Positions 50,931 through 60,648 are shown, counted from the first letter of the stretch. The stretch: 64,000 nt of DNA from JANQMY01 sp965227095 (GCA_965227095.1 CBDDFL010000002.1:1054001-1118000); one strand, 5' to 3'. Made by a program: numbers and translations. The notes: generated by a model from the letters alone, not told the origin.

Positions 50931-53561
50931 CAGATAGACCTTGCCGGTTTGAGACGAGAGATAAGAATCCGCCAACTGGTTATCCCGATCGCGGGTGATC
51001 GCCTCATCCAAGAGGCTCTCGAACTGACGCACATAGCGGTCCGCATTGTCACGGAACTCGCTGTCTTGGCGGTATTTCTGTTCGATCCGTTCCGCAAGTC
51101 CGGTGGTGCGGAGGCTCAATAACCGATTGGCGAAAACATTCTTCTCACCATGCTGATAGCGCTGCCACAGTTCGATTGGTGGTGTGTCTTCCAGTAGGTG
51201 ATCGATATCGATCGCCATGGCCTGCAGGCTTTCGATGATTGAAACGGATGCTCTTTGGAAGGCTTCATCGCCCAACTGGGTGATGTTTGCGGGCGGAGGA
51301 GGGGGCGTCCTGGACCCAGACGCCGTGGATGACTGGCCTGTTTCTTGTTCTTCCGCTTCTTTTTCTTCATCGATGCGTGTAAAGAGCGTTTGCCAAAACC
51401 CTTTCTCTGGCAAACCGGAGCCTTTGCGCCGGGTGAACTGAGGAACCGGCCCTTCTTCCGGGGCTGACGGAGATGGATTTCCAACGGGTTCTTCGTCGGT
51501 CGGCCAGGGCAGGCTGTCGTCTTGGGGGGGCTCGCTGTGGGGCCCTCCTTCTTCCGATGGCGACCATTGCCCGCGCTTGAAGACGCCTAAGAATTGCTCG
51601 TCGTCTTGGGAGTGATCAGCGCGCATTTCAGGTTCCGGTTCCGGTGCCGTACGCGCCGCCACATCTTCATCCATCATGCCGCGATGCATGTCGATCAAAA
51701 GCTTGCGGCGTTCTTGGATGGCCGCTTGCAATTTTTCCGCTTCGTCCGTGACTGACTTTGCCAGCGCATTCATCTGGGTGATTTCGGTACCGAACATCTC
51801 GCGCAAACGGCCGGCTTCCGACGCGGCTGTATCGGGGATCTGTGCGATCCGCGATTCCACGTCTTTCGACAATTCCTCAAGGCGCCTCTGAAGTTTTCCG
51901 GATTGTCCTTCGATGATATCGACGGTTTCGTTCAGGCGGCTGCCCGCGTTCCCCAAGGCAGACAAGGCTTTGTCCAAATGGGTGACCAATTCTTCAGCGG
52001 AGGTTTTGGAATCTTTGATCCGCGCCGTCAGTTTCTCGCTGGCCGCTTCGGCCGCGGCGGTGGAATCACCGACGGATTGGTTGATCGCCTGCGCCTGCTC
52101 ATGCATCGACCGGCGCACATCTTCGGCCACCAAGTTGGCCGTCGCCAGTGCTTCACGGATGGCTTTAGCCGTATCTTCGCCGATTTCGATCACGGTTGCC
52201 GCTTCGACGCGGATCTTCTTGTTCATGTCCGCGGCGCGCAGCATGAATTCCGCGGCGGCATCATCGCTTTCCGCAATGGCTTCTTTTGCTTTTGCTTTGA
52301 AGCCCTCGGAAGCCGCTTCGGCAGTTTGGGAAATGGCCGCCGCTGCTTTATTGCTTTCATCGACCGAGCGCAGCGTTTCAAGGCGGAATTTTTCACTGGC
52401 GTCCTCGGCCTTGGCCATCATGGCACCAAAGGCTGCTTCGAATTTATCACGGGCCTGGCCTAAGGCTTCGTCCAGCTGGTTGGATTGGTCGGCGAAGACA
52501 TCGGACATGCGTCCCAGGAAATCTCGCTGGCGGGTGATGGCGCCGTCCAGAAAGGCGCTTTGGCCTTCGAGCTTGCGCACCATGCCGTCCAGGTCCGAGC
52601 GTTTTTGTTCGTATTTCTGAACCACTTCGTCGGACCGTTTGGCCACAACCTCGGACAAACCGTGCAGGCGGTCATGCTGCAGGCCGATTTCGGTCGCGGC
52701 CTTTTCCGATCCCTCCGACATGGTCGCCACCGCACTACGGAAAGCGTCAAGATGGCTTTTGACCAATTCTTCCGCACGCTTCATTTCTTTCTGGGCATGG
52801 GCAGAGGTGCTGGAGAGGTCGGACAGTTTGCCTTCAATGGATTTAGCATTGTCGCCCATTTCCTTGTGAAGCTTTTCCGCAAAGCTTCCCAGCGACTGCC
52901 GTTCCTGCTCGAGCTCTTGTTTGATGTCGTTGGTTTGTGCTCGCGCCCGGCGTCCGGCTTCGTCTAAGGCCGCGACTTTCTTCTCTAAAGTCGCTTCCAT
53001 TTTCTCGATCCGTTTTGCCGCATTATCAAGGGCCGCGGAAATTTTCTGAATTTGGTGTTCGACGGCGGTGCCAACGGTCTGAATATCCCGGGCGGCACTT
53101 TCTTCGGGCCGCATCAGGCGGTCGGCCATGGCGCGCATCATGTCGGCGCTGCGCTTCATATTGGCGGATTGGCGCACCACCATGGCCAGCATCCAGAAAA
53201 AGGCGACCGGGCCAATTGCGCCCACAAGCAACGCCGCGATCCACGCCGTCGGCATGGCGGACAGTTCGGGCAGCTCGCCCGAATATCCATAGATGTATCC
53301 CGCCCAAAGACCGACCCAGGCCACGGTAAAGATGAAGGCCCAGCCATAGGCGCCGACCCATCTGCGCCGGCGCTTCTTTTTCTTACGGATCGTTTTTTCG
53401 TCGTCATCGCGCACGGTTAGCGCGCGCGTCGTCTCGTCCGTTTCGGCACGGTTCTCCGTCGACGCTTCTTTTCGCCTGGTGTTTTGCGTGTCGCGGCCGA
53501 TCCCACCAAATGCGGCCGCCCCTGTGTCGCTAGGGGCTTGGCTCACGGTTCCTGCCGTCAT
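50898..53561 (-). CDS. Large coiled-coil protein with two N-terminal membrane helices (TipN-like layout)
   Basis: An 887-residue protein. A polar start with a KKKKRRRR stretch (about 60-67), two membrane helices (about 70-91 and 107-130), then an Ala/Glu/Lys-rich coiled coil to about residue 640, a disordered Pro/Glu region (about 650-765) and a helical C-terminal domain (about 770-887). Size and layout match the polarity factor TipN of Caulobacter (about 880 residues, two helices, long coiled coil). I recognise the layout only, so the homology is an inference. It could mark the cell pole or act as an envelope scaffold. It is monocistronic. Confidence 0.7.
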   Translation of the reverse strand: MTAGTVSQAPSDTGAAAFGGIGRDTQNTRRKEASTENRAETDETTRALTVRDDDEKTIRKKKKRRRRWVGAYGWAFIFTVAWVGLWAGYIYGYSGELPELSAMPTAWIAALLVGAIGPVAFFWMLAMVVRQSANMKRSADMMRAMADRLMRPEESAARDIQTVGTAVEHQIQKISAALDNAAKRIEKMEATLEKKVAALDEAGRRARAQTNDIKQELEQERQSLGSFAEKLHKEMGDNAKSIEGKLSDLSSTSAHAQKEMKRAEELVKSHLDAFRSAVATMSEGSEKAATEIGLQHDRLHGLSEVVAKRSDEVVQKYEQKRSDLDGMVRKLEGQSAFLDGAITRQRDFLGRMSDVFADQSNQLDEALGQARDKFEAAFGAMMAKAEDASEKFRLETLRSVDESNKAAAAISQTAEAASEGFKAKAKEAIAESDDAAAEFMLRAADMNKKIRVEAATVIEIGEDTAKAIREALATANLVAEDVRRSMHEQAQAINQSVGDSTAAAEAASEKLTARIKDSKTSAEELVTHLDKALSALGNAGSRLNETVDIIEGQSGKLQRRLEELSKDVESRIAQIPDTAASEAGRLREMFGTEITQMNALAKSVTDEAEKLQAAIQERRKLLIDMHRGMMDEDVAARTAPEPEPEMRADHSQDDEQFLGVFKRGQWSPSEEGGPHSEPPQDDSLPWPTDEEPVGNPSPSAPEEGPVPQFTRRKGSGLPEKGFWQTLFTRIDEEKEAEEQETGQSSTASGSRTPPPPPANITQLGDEAFQRASVSIIESLQAMAIDIDHLLEDTPPIELWQRYQHGEKNVFANRLLSLRTTGLAERIEQKYRQDSEFRDNADRYVRQFESLLDEAITRDRDNQLADSYLSSQTGKVYLLLGQSIGYFG

Positions 53562-53714
53562 CCTGTTTCACTATGTCCAAGAATCACCTGTACGCCTTTA
53601 CTCACAATACCAGAAGCGGGTTAGCCAAATGTATGTTTTTGTTCCGTGCGAAATATCCCTATCTATATGGGGACGACGCACAAAAACCGCTGAAAACTAG
53701 GGGAGACCAGGTCC

Positions 53715-54419
53715 GTGGAACAAAGCCTACTCATATTAGCTGCCGCTTCTGTCTTTTTTCTCGTCATACATTTAGGCATTTCTGGGACAAAATTACGGGA
53801 TGGCATCGTCGGGGCCATCGGCGAGGGGCCTTATTTGGGGCTTTTTTCGGTGGCCTCCCTGGGCGGCATTGTCTGGCTGTCCATGTCCTATAACGCCGCT
53901 TCCTTGGACTATGTGGAAACGTGGGGCCAGCTGGTCAATCTCCATATCTTGGCGTCTGTGATCATGTTCTTCGCCTTCATGATCGGGGTGCCAGGCCTCC
54001 TGACACCCAATCCCACCAGTGTGGGCGCGGAAGCCATTCTGGATCAGGAAGAACCGGTCTCCGGCATGACCCGCATTACGCGCCATCCGTTTCTATGGGG
54101 GGTGTTTTTGTGGGCCTTGTCCCATCTCGTTGTGAATGGCGATTTAGCGTCCCTTTTGATGTTTGGCACGTTTGCCGTGCTCACGGCGTTCGGAACGGCG
54201 TCCATTGATGCAAAACGCAAACGCAAACTGGGTGACAAATGGGATGCCTTTGCGGCCAAGACCTCCAACATCCCGTTCGCTGCAATTGTTACGGGCCGTA
54301 ACAGTTTGCGATTGGGCGAAATCGGCTGGTGGCGCCTCGCAATTGGATTTGTGGCTTACCTCGCTGTCTTTGGCGCCCATGGCTGGCTGTTCGGCGTGAT
54401 GCCCGACATCGTGCGGTAA
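53715..54419 (+). CDS. NnrU family membrane protein
   Basis: A 234-residue protein with six or so hydrophobic segments; GTG start. The family block is VSGMTRITRHPFLWGVFLWALSHLVVNGD (about 114-142) with the R-H-P-x-x-x-G motif shared by isoprenylcysteine methyltransferase-like membrane enzymes. NnrU was described near nitric-oxide-reduction genes, and its biochemical role is not settled. No denitrification gene is nearby. Confidence 0.9.
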   Translation: MEQSLLILAAASVFFLVIHLGISGTKLRDGIVGAIGEGPYLGLFSVASLGGIVWLSMSYNAASLDYVETWGQLVNLHILASVIMFFAFMIGVPGLLTPNPTSVGAEAILDQEEPVSGMTRITRHPFLWGVFLWALSHLVVNGDLASLLMFGTFAVLTAFGTASIDAKRKRKLGDKWDAFAAKTSNIPFAAIVTGRNSLRLGEIGWWRLAIGFVAYLAVFGAHGWLFGVMPDIVR

Positions 54420-54720
54420 GCCCGTCCCGTTCGAAAAATCCGATGGCGGCGCATCCGAATTCGTATTCATCAGGGTGCGTTGTTCATCTGGCGTTCAGGA
54501 AGCGTGTGGATTTGCTGCTTCGTCTAAAACCCTTATTTTTATTGGGGTTTATACGGATGAGATTTTACCTCGCATTTTAATCAAATGCCTCAAATTGGCC
54601 TCAATCGCGCCACACATAACCTTGGCGCGGTCACAGTGCTGCCGCGCTTCGATCCTTTAATCATTTGGTAGAAGCCACCCCGTAAGATGTTGGTGTAGGC
54701 GTAGGATGAGGAACAGACGA
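54420..54720. other. Gene-free interval of about 300 bp
   Basis: No supported coding frame on either strand. It is AT-richer than its flanks and holds the promoter of the Hpt gene; the ribosome site GAGGAAC lies at its right end. No clear operator or repeat was seen. Confidence 0.5.
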
Positions 54721-55122
54721 ATGACCCTGCTTTCTGAAAAAAGTCCGGACGACGTCGTCGAGCATGACGACGCGGCTCCCACCATCACCCTTCCCATCGA
54801 CTTCCAACATCTTAATCAGTACACGCTTGGCGACCGCAATCTCGAACGGGAATTGCTGACGCTGTTTCGCGACCAAGCGAAAGTGTATTTGTCGAAGATG
54901 GACCCGGATAGCGACGCACGCATGTGGACGGAAACCGCCCACTCGCTGAAGGGGTCGGCCAAAGGTGTGGGGGCATGGCAGGTCGCACGATTGGCGGAAA
55001 CCGCGGAAGCCATGGCAACCGTTGATTACGGGCAACGCCAGGACATGATCCACAAGTTGGAACTGGCCGTGATGCAGGCCAAGCGGTTTATCGACTGTCG
55101 GCTTTTGGACTGCGCGTCCTAG
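54721..55122 (+). CDS. Histidine phosphotransfer (Hpt) domain protein
   Basis: A 133-residue protein; ATG 54721 with GAGGAAC is chosen over ATG 54706. A four-helix Hpt domain (about 30-125) carries the phosphoacceptor H74 in AHSLKGSAKGVGAW. It would relay phosphate between receiver domains. No cognate kinase or regulator is in the neighbourhood, so the pathway is unknown. The short acidic N-terminal tail has no domain. Confidence 0.9.
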   Translation: MTLLSEKSPDDVVEHDDAAPTITLPIDFQHLNQYTLGDRNLERELLTLFRDQAKVYLSKMDPDSDARMWTETAHSLKGSAKGVGAWQVARLAETAEAMATVDYGQRQDMIHKLELAVMQAKRFIDCRLLDCAS

Positions 55123-55243
55123 ACCTCATTGGGAAAAATCAAGCGGAAGATGGACTGCCCGTCTTCCTCGGGCTTGCGTCGGCACAATAGAGCCCCCTAA
55201 GGTTCGCGGCATAAACGCCAATCAACCTACGGGGAGCCCAGCC

Positions 55244-55837
55244 ATGCCACGCATAGAGCCATTATCGCGCGATGCCCTTAAGGAACACGAACCTTTCTTC
55301 GAACTGGTCGAGGGAGCGATGGGCTTTGTGCCCAACAGTCTTTTGACGATGGCGCGTAATCCCGCCTTATTGGGCGCCTTTGGCGGCCTTGCCGCCACCA
55401 TTCAGGGCCCGGGCAAAGTGGCAGACGATCTCAAATCCCTCATTTCCTTCGTGACCAGCCGGTCTGCCGGCTGCCAATATTGTATGGCCCATACCAGCCA
55501 TGTCACCGTCAACCATCGAGGCGCTTCTCAAGAAAAATTCGACGCGGTTTGGGAATATGAGACAAACCCGCTGTTTTCCGAGGCCGAACGTGCCGCCCTG
55601 CGTGTTGCGCAAGGCGCGGGGCAGGTGCCAAATGCCGTGACGGACGAAGACTTTGCCGCCCTCAAAAAACATTTCGATGACGACCAGGTGGTGGAAATCG
55701 TGTCGGTCATCGCGCTTTTTGGGTTCCTCAACCGATGGAACGACACCATGGCCACCAGTTTGGAGAGCACACCGCTGCAATTCGCATCGGACACCATAGC
55801 GTCCCATGGCTGGTCGGCGGGCAAACATGCGACATAA
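55244..55837 (+). CDS. Carboxymuconolactone decarboxylase / AhpD-like protein
   Basis: A 197-residue all-helical protein. The redox motif C-Q-Y-C with a following His (AGCQYCMAHTSHV, about 75-87) matches the AhpD-type alkylhydroperoxidase branch of the CMD fold, where the cysteine pair and His act in peroxide reduction. GGGGAG precedes the ATG. It is a single gene ahead of the 2Fe-2S ferredoxin. Confidence 0.88.
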   Translation: MPRIEPLSRDALKEHEPFFELVEGAMGFVPNSLLTMARNPALLGAFGGLAATIQGPGKVADDLKSLISFVTSRSAGCQYCMAHTSHVTVNHRGASQEKFDAVWEYETNPLFSEAERAALRVAQGAGQVPNAVTDEDFAALKKHFDDDQVVEIVSVIALFGFLNRWNDTMATSLESTPLQFASDTIASHGWSAGKHAT

Positions 55838-55955
55838 TCCTACTCAAAGTTGACGGATACGTCATTTTTGAATATTTCATTGTGGGTTGAATTCGAGAGA
55901 ATGGAGCCGTAAGACACGGTCCGACTTAACAAGACAAGTTCAGCTGCGGGAAGAA

Positions 55956-56276
55956 ATGGCCAAAATTACCTATATCGAATTCGGTGGAACCGAGCATGTG
56001 GTTGACGTTGAAAACGGCAGCAGCGTGATGGAAGGGGCCGTGAAAAACGGCATCCCCGGCATTGATGCCGATTGCGGCGGCGCGTGCGCCTGTTCGACCT
56101 GCCATCTTTATATCGATCCAGCCTGGAAGGAAAAAGTCGGTCCTCCGAAAGATATGGAAGAGGACATGTTGGATTTTGCGTTTGACGTCAAAGAAAACAG
56201 CCGCCTGAGCTGTCAAATCGAAGTGACGGACGAACTCGATGGTCTCATCGTTCGGATGCCTGAACGGCAGTTCTAA
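55956..56276 (+). CDS. fdx: 2Fe-2S ferredoxin, adrenodoxin type
   Basis: A 106-residue electron carrier. The cluster cysteines are C40, C46, C49 and C86 (C-x5-C-x2-C ... C), the arrangement of adrenodoxin/putidaredoxin and ISC-type Fdx. The start at 55956 gives the standard N-terminus MAKITYIEF. It may serve cytochrome P450 or Fe-S assembly; no such genes are adjacent. Convergent with the chorismate mutase gene. Confidence 0.94.
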   Translation: MAKITYIEFGGTEHVVDVENGSSVMEGAVKNGIPGIDADCGGACACSTCHLYIDPAWKEKVGPPKDMEEDMLDFAFDVKENSRLSCQIEVTDELDGLIVRMPERQF

Positions 56277-56286
56277 GGCTCTAACG

Positions 56287-56619
56287 CTATTCCGCTGCGG
56301 GCCGTTTGACGGCGTCGAACACATCGAATTCGTGGGCGATAAAGCGGTCCACCATGGCACGCCACACGGTTTCGGCCACGTCCGCCGATAAGCCCTGTTT
56401 CTCGGCTTCCGCCAGAACCTTCGCCACCACGTCCTCGATCCGCGCTTCGTCACGCACACGATCCCGCGATCCCTTAATGTGGCCGGCACGTTCAATGTAG
56501 GTTTGGCGTTCCGCCAACAGGACCACCAGCGCGCGATCCAGGCGATCGATTTCCCGGCGAATATCCGCCATGTCTTGGCAATCGGTTGCGGGGGTGGGGG
56601 ATTTGGGGTGATCGGTCAT
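56287..56619 (-). CDS. Chorismate mutase, AroQ type
   Basis: A 110-residue helical enzyme converting chorismate to prephenate in Phe/Tyr synthesis. Catalytic marks are RREIDRLDRALVVLLAER (first helix Arg and Leu/Asp pattern, about 20-38), GHIKGSRDRVRDEARIEDVV with the Lys and Arg (about 46-66), and a final helix with the conserved polar residue (VWRAMVDRFIAHE). Length fits monofunctional AroQ. Confidence 0.9.
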   Translation of the reverse strand: MTDHPKSPTPATDCQDMADIRREIDRLDRALVVLLAERQTYIERAGHIKGSRDRVRDEARIEDVVAKVLAEAEKQGLSADVAETVWRAMVDRFIAHEFDVFDAVKRPAAE

Positions 56620-56784
56620 TGCTGCTTAACTCACCGAAACAGGGGGCCTTTTCCTCTGTATATCCGTCTTATTTGGCATGCCCAAGCCATTCTGCCAATG
56701 GACCGTGGCAAAGTACCGCAAAATTGCGTCATAATAGGCACGGCTGTCCTTCTCTGAATAGAAAACAACAAACAGGAACGCTCA

Positions 56785-57396
56785 ATGGGATTTTACGACA
56801 AATATATTCTGCCGGTGATGCTGAACGCGGCGATGAACCAGAAGCCCATCCGGTATCAGCGCCAAAAGGTCGTGCCTCAAGCGGAGGGGCGGATTTTGGA
56901 AATAGGCATCGGGTCGGGGTTGAACTTGCCGTTTTACGATCCCGCCAAGGTCGAAAAAGTATGGGGCCTTGATCCGTCTGCGGAGCTTCGGACCTATGCG
57001 GAAAAAGAAGCGGCCCAGGTGCCCTTCAATGTGGAATTCATCGGTCTGGAAGCGGAAGACATTCCCCTGGACGACAACAGCATGGATACGGTGTTGATGA
57101 CCTATACCTTATGCACCATTCCGGATGCGCACACTGCTCTCCGGAATATGCGCCGTGTGCTGAAACCGGGCGGTAAGCTGATTTTCTGTGAACATGGCAA
57201 GGCCCCCGACGAAGCGGTGCAAAAGTGGCAAAATCGGCTAAACCCGATTTGGAAGCGCATTGCGGGTGGGTGCAACCTCAACCGGAAAATCCCCCAGCTC
57301 ATTGAAGAGGGCGGTTTTAATTTGGGTGAAGTCGATACCATGTACATTCCCGGCCCAAAGCCCATGACGTTCAACTATTGGGGCAGCGCTACCTAA
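56785..57396 (+). CDS. Class I SAM-dependent methyltransferase
   Basis: A 203-residue enzyme. Motif I ILEIGIGSGLNLPFY (about 38-52), the acidic end of strand 2 (WGLDPS), motif IV VLMTYTLCTIPD (about 105) and LKPGGKLIFCEHG are clear. The end with FNLGEVDTMYIPGPKPMTFNYWG resembles phospholipid N-methyltransferase-like or thiol methyltransferase (METTL7-like) proteins. Substrate not known. It ends 21 bases before the DUF3500 gene start. Confidence 0.85.
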   Translation: MGFYDKYILPVMLNAAMNQKPIRYQRQKVVPQAEGRILEIGIGSGLNLPFYDPAKVEKVWGLDPSAELRTYAEKEAAQVPFNVEFIGLEAEDIPLDDNSMDTVLMTYTLCTIPDAHTALRNMRRVLKPGGKLIFCEHGKAPDEAVQKWQNRLNPIWKRIAGGCNLNRKIPQLIEEGGFNLGEVDTMYIPGPKPMTFNYWGSAT

Positions 57397-57419
57397 ACAA
57401 ATCGCGGAGAGTGCTCGTT

Positions 57420-58598
57420 ATGTTGCGTTGGGGATTTCGGCTGATCGTTGTTTTGATTTTGGTGGTCGGGGGATTGGCCGCGTTTGCCTATTTCAAACCG
57501 GTGGAGGTATCCCGGCTGGTTTGGCCGCATATCGAAAATTATATGCTGCAGGATCCGTTTGTGGGGGTGACTACGGATGGCACGCCACAAAATGGCTTGT
57601 TCGACATTCGAGAAACTGGCGTTGACACGTCCGGCATCGTTGAGGCGGCAAACGGATTTATCGATAGTCTGTCAGCGGAACAACAATCGCGTCTTTTATT
57701 CCCTGTGGACGATACGGAATGGCGCCGCTGGGCGAACATCCATCTCAGCACGCGCCAAGGCGTGGGCTTTTTAGAGATGACGGATGCGCAAGCCACGGCC
57801 GCGCTTAACCTCTTGGCGGAAAGCTTAAGTCCCCAAGGGTTCGACAATGCTATTTCCATCATGAGTTTGGAAGGACACCTTGCCGATCTCATGAACCATG
57901 CACCGGGTTATGGTGAAAAGCGGTATTGGATGACGATCATGGGCACACCGTCCACGGATGCGCCTTGGGGGTGGCAAATCGACGGGCATCATCTGGTGAT
58001 CAACTTTTTTGTGTTGGGGGATCAGGTGGTGATGACGCCCACTTTTATGGGGTCGGAACCGCCGGTCGCAGGGCCTGGACCTTTTGAAGGGATCGAAGTT
58101 CTGCAAACGGAACAAAATGCGGGCCTTGCCTTTGTCAACACGCTTACGGATGCGCAGCGCGCCGTCGCCATCTTGAGCGACGAGAAGGGGACGAACAATA
58201 ATTACGGTGAACTCTTCAGCGACAATGCGGTCGTACCGTATGAAGGCATTCGTCTAGCCGATCTGACTAATGACCAACAGAAACAGGCTCGTCAGCTTAT
58301 ACGGCTGTATATCGGCAATATGAATGCCGGCCATGCGGCGGTAAAAATGGTCGAGGTCTTGCGCCATTGGGACGAAACCTACTTCGCCTGGATCGGCAAA
58401 ACAGATGATGACGCGGTGTTCTATTACCGCTTTCAAAGCCCTGTTGTGATGATCGAGTTTGACCACCAAGGCCCCATCGCTTTGTCAGGACCGAACCGTC
58501 CGTCCCGGGATCATGTCCACACGGTGGTGCGCACCCCCAACGGCAATGATTATGGGAAAGACCTGCTGCGTCAGCATTTGCAACAGCATGCGCATTGA
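57420..58598 (+). CDS. DUF3500 domain protein, membrane-anchored
   Basis: A 392-residue protein. One N-terminal membrane helix (about 5-25) is followed by a DUF3500 domain with NFIDSL-like AANGFIDSLSAEQ, RRWANIHL, GWQIDGHHLVINFFVLGDQVVMTPTFMGSEP (about 190-220) and a late HWDETYFAWIG. The His-rich, Asp-rich pattern suggests a metal or small-molecule site, but no function is established for this family. Confidence 0.85.
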   Translation: MLRWGFRLIVVLILVVGGLAAFAYFKPVEVSRLVWPHIENYMLQDPFVGVTTDGTPQNGLFDIRETGVDTSGIVEAANGFIDSLSAEQQSRLLFPVDDTEWRRWANIHLSTRQGVGFLEMTDAQATAALNLLAESLSPQGFDNAISIMSLEGHLADLMNHAPGYGEKRYWMTIMGTPSTDAPWGWQIDGHHLVINFFVLGDQVVMTPTFMGSEPPVAGPGPFEGIEVLQTEQNAGLAFVNTLTDAQRAVAILSDEKGTNNNYGELFSDNAVVPYEGIRLADLTNDQQKQARQLIRLYIGNMNAGHAAVKMVEVLRHWDETYFAWIGKTDDDAVFYYRFQSPVVMIEFDHQGPIALSGPNRPSRDHVHTVVRTPNGNDYGKDLLRQHLQQHAH

Positions 58599-58628
58599 GC
58601 AGGCTGGTGAATCTGTACTAAAGAAGGC

Positions 58629-59198
58629 ATGAAAAGCTTCAACACTGGAATGAGTTTCATGCCCCACATTGGACCTGACGTTACCCTCAATAATCCCGCC
58701 TTCATCCATGATACGGCACTTCTCCATGGCAAGGTGACCATCGGGGAAGGGGCGTCGGTCTGGCCCTATGTGGTGATGCGGTCGGAAATCTTTGAGATCA
58801 AAATTGGCGCGCGCACAAACATTCAAGATTTTGTCATGGTCCATGTGGGCAACCGCACCCCCACCATTGTCGGCGAGGATTGTTCCATCACCCACCACGT
58901 GACCTTGCATGGCTGCGAGATCGGCGACCGGTGTCTGATCGGTATTAATTCAACGGTTATGGATGGCGCGAAGATCGGCGCCAATTCAATCGTCGCCGGA
59001 CACGCGATCATCCCGGAAGGCAAGGAGTTTTCGGAAAATTCCGTCATCGCCGGTGTACCGGCAAAGCTGGTGGCGACACGCGACAATGGCACGGCCAATG
59101 CCATGAATGCTAAGTTCTATCATCGTATTGCGCTCAATATGGCCGAGGGTATTGAGCGCTTGAGTGACGAAGACATCAAGACCCTCGCTGAAGGATAG
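58629..59198 (+). CDS. Gamma carbonic anhydrase family protein (hexapeptide fold)
   Basis: A 189-residue left-handed beta-helix protein. Hexapeptide repeats run from about 30 to 150. Zinc-ligand histidines appear in MVHVG and ITHHVTLHGC (about 78-100), as in Cam/CaiE-like gamma carbonic anhydrases. AGAAGG lies before ATG 58629. The C-terminal helix is regular. The next gene starts 5 bases after its stop. Confidence 0.88.
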   Translation: MKSFNTGMSFMPHIGPDVTLNNPAFIHDTALLHGKVTIGEGASVWPYVVMRSEIFEIKIGARTNIQDFVMVHVGNRTPTIVGEDCSITHHVTLHGCEIGDRCLIGINSTVMDGAKIGANSIVAGHAIIPEGKEFSENSVIAGVPAKLVATRDNGTANAMNAKFYHRIALNMAEGIERLSDEDIKTLAEG

Positions 59199-59202
59199 GC
59201 TT

Positions 59203-59445
59203 GTGCTGGAACTGCGCCCTGGATGTGAATGCTGCGATAAAGATCTGCCGCCGGACAGCAATGAGGCGCGCATTTGCACATTCGAATGTACCTTCTGTGT
59301 GACCTGTGCGGATGAAATACTTGAAGGTGTGTGCCCCAATTGCGGGGGAAATTTAGTGCCGCGTCCCATCCGCCCAGCGGCCATGCTGGCAAAATTTCCA
59401 GCGTCCACAAAGCGGGTGTTCAAACCCGAAGGCTGCGTCGCTTGA
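59203..59445 (+). CDS. DUF1272 family small cysteine-rich protein
   Basis: An 80-residue protein with GTG start behind AAGGATAGG. Multiple Cys pairs (C-E-C-C near residue 8, C..C in ICTFECTFCVTCA, and CPNCGG) suggest two zinc-binding knuckles, typical of DUF1272. Role unknown. It follows the carbonic anhydrase gene and is probably co-transcribed. Confidence 0.87.
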   Translation: MLELRPGCECCDKDLPPDSNEARICTFECTFCVTCADEILEGVCPNCGGNLVPRPIRPAAMLAKFPASTKRVFKPEGCVA

Positions 59446-59458
59446 ATTCGGCCTGGCC

Positions 59459-60145
59459 ATGACAGAAAAAGACCTCAAGATCTACGCCCCGGTGGTCTCG
59501 ACCTATGGGCGCATTGCCGCCATGACGGCGGAAGAAGTGGGGCTTGCGTGGCAAAACATTCCGACCCATGGGGAGGCAGCGGGACATCGCGCGCGCCATC
59601 CCTTCCAAAAAACACCGGCGGTCGAAATTGACGGCCACAGCCTGTTCGAGACCATCGCCATTTGCCAATATGTGGATGATGTTTACGGTGGGGGCGGGTT
59701 ACAGCCTACAGATCCGCTGGACAGGGCACGCATGACCCAATGGGTATCCATCGCAAACGCTTATATCTTTCCCACCACTGAAAATGGATTGGTCCTGCCG
59801 CGCTTGGTGGTGCCCATGATGGGCGGTCAGCCGCGCGAGGAGTTGATCGAGCAAGCCCTGCCGACCATTGCCTATCAAATGACATTGGTCAGCAATCGCT
59901 TGGAAGAAGCGCCATACCTGGCAGGTAATGGATTTTCCCTCGCCGATATCTTTATGTACTGCATTTTACGGGCGGTACAGCTGACGCCCGAAGGCCGCAT
60001 GATCTTCGACCAGCTGTTGCCGCTTAAGAAATGGATTGGCGTTGTCTCCACCAGAGCCAGTGCTAAAGCGACGGCGTGGACGACGGAAGACAGTATTAAT
60101 GAGCTTGACCTTCCCGCTCCCCCGTCCCAACCACCCCAAGGGTAA
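59459..60145 (+). CDS. Glutathione S-transferase family protein
   Basis: A 228-residue two-domain protein. The thioredoxin-like N-terminal half has FQKTPAVEIDGHSLFETIAICQYVDD (about 45-75) with the cis-Pro and the Glu-Thr/Ser glutathione contact. The helical C-terminal half shows the NGFSLADIFMYCIL capping motif (about 160). The catalytic Ser/Cys/Tyr near the start could be S or Y in VVSTYGR. The substrate cannot be told. 14 bases after the DUF1272 stop. Confidence 0.85.
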   Translation: MTEKDLKIYAPVVSTYGRIAAMTAEEVGLAWQNIPTHGEAAGHRARHPFQKTPAVEIDGHSLFETIAICQYVDDVYGGGGLQPTDPLDRARMTQWVSIANAYIFPTTENGLVLPRLVVPMMGGQPREELIEQALPTIAYQMTLVSNRLEEAPYLAGNGFSLADIFMYCILRAVQLTPEGRMIFDQLLPLKKWIGVVSTRASAKATAWTTEDSINELDLPAPPSQPPQG

Positions 60146-60196
60146 CCTCATCGGGTAGTTGGGACGGGGAAGCGCGAAAGTCCTGGGAGATCAACA

Positions 60197-60586
60197 TTGA
60201 CAGAAAACCTTGCGGACTTAATGCCCTTTTCGAAACTGATGGGTATACAGATCACAGAGGCGACGAAAGAAAAGGTGTCCGGATCCCTTACCGTGCGCCC
60301 GGATTTATGCACCACCAATAACATCATGCATGGCGGGGCGATGATGGCCTTTGCGGACACGATGGGGGCGATTGCCGCGTCCTTCAATTTGCCGGAAGGG
60401 GCCAATGGCACCACCACCATTGAAAGCAAAACCAATTTTTTGCGGGCGGCCCCCGAAGGGGCGACAATTACCGCCGTAACAACGCCGGTAAATGTGGGGC
60501 GGCGATTGTCTGTGTGGCAAACCAAGCTGATGCGCGAAGACGGAAAGCCGGTGGCCGTGATCACCCAGTCCCAGATGGTGTTGTAA
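60197..60586 (+). CDS. PaaI-type hotdog-fold thioesterase
   Basis: A 129-residue acyl-CoA thioesterase. GGAG precedes the TTG start. The hotdog helix NNIMHGGAMMAFADTMGAIAA (about 37-57) carries the conserved His-Gly-Gly and Asp. Strands ESKTNFLRAAPEG and the ending form the dimer sheet. Often acts on phenylacetyl- or fatty acyl-CoA; the exact substrate is unknown. Confidence 0.9.
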   Translation: MTENLADLMPFSKLMGIQITEATKEKVSGSLTVRPDLCTTNNIMHGGAMMAFADTMGAIAASFNLPEGANGTTTIESKTNFLRAAPEGATITAVTTPVNVGRRLSVWQTKLMREDGKPVAVITQSQMVL

Positions 60587-60648
60587 AAACGCCCGCGCGA
60601 GATGAATAGATTTGTAGCTTGAACCGAGAAGTCGTCCACGCATTCTGA

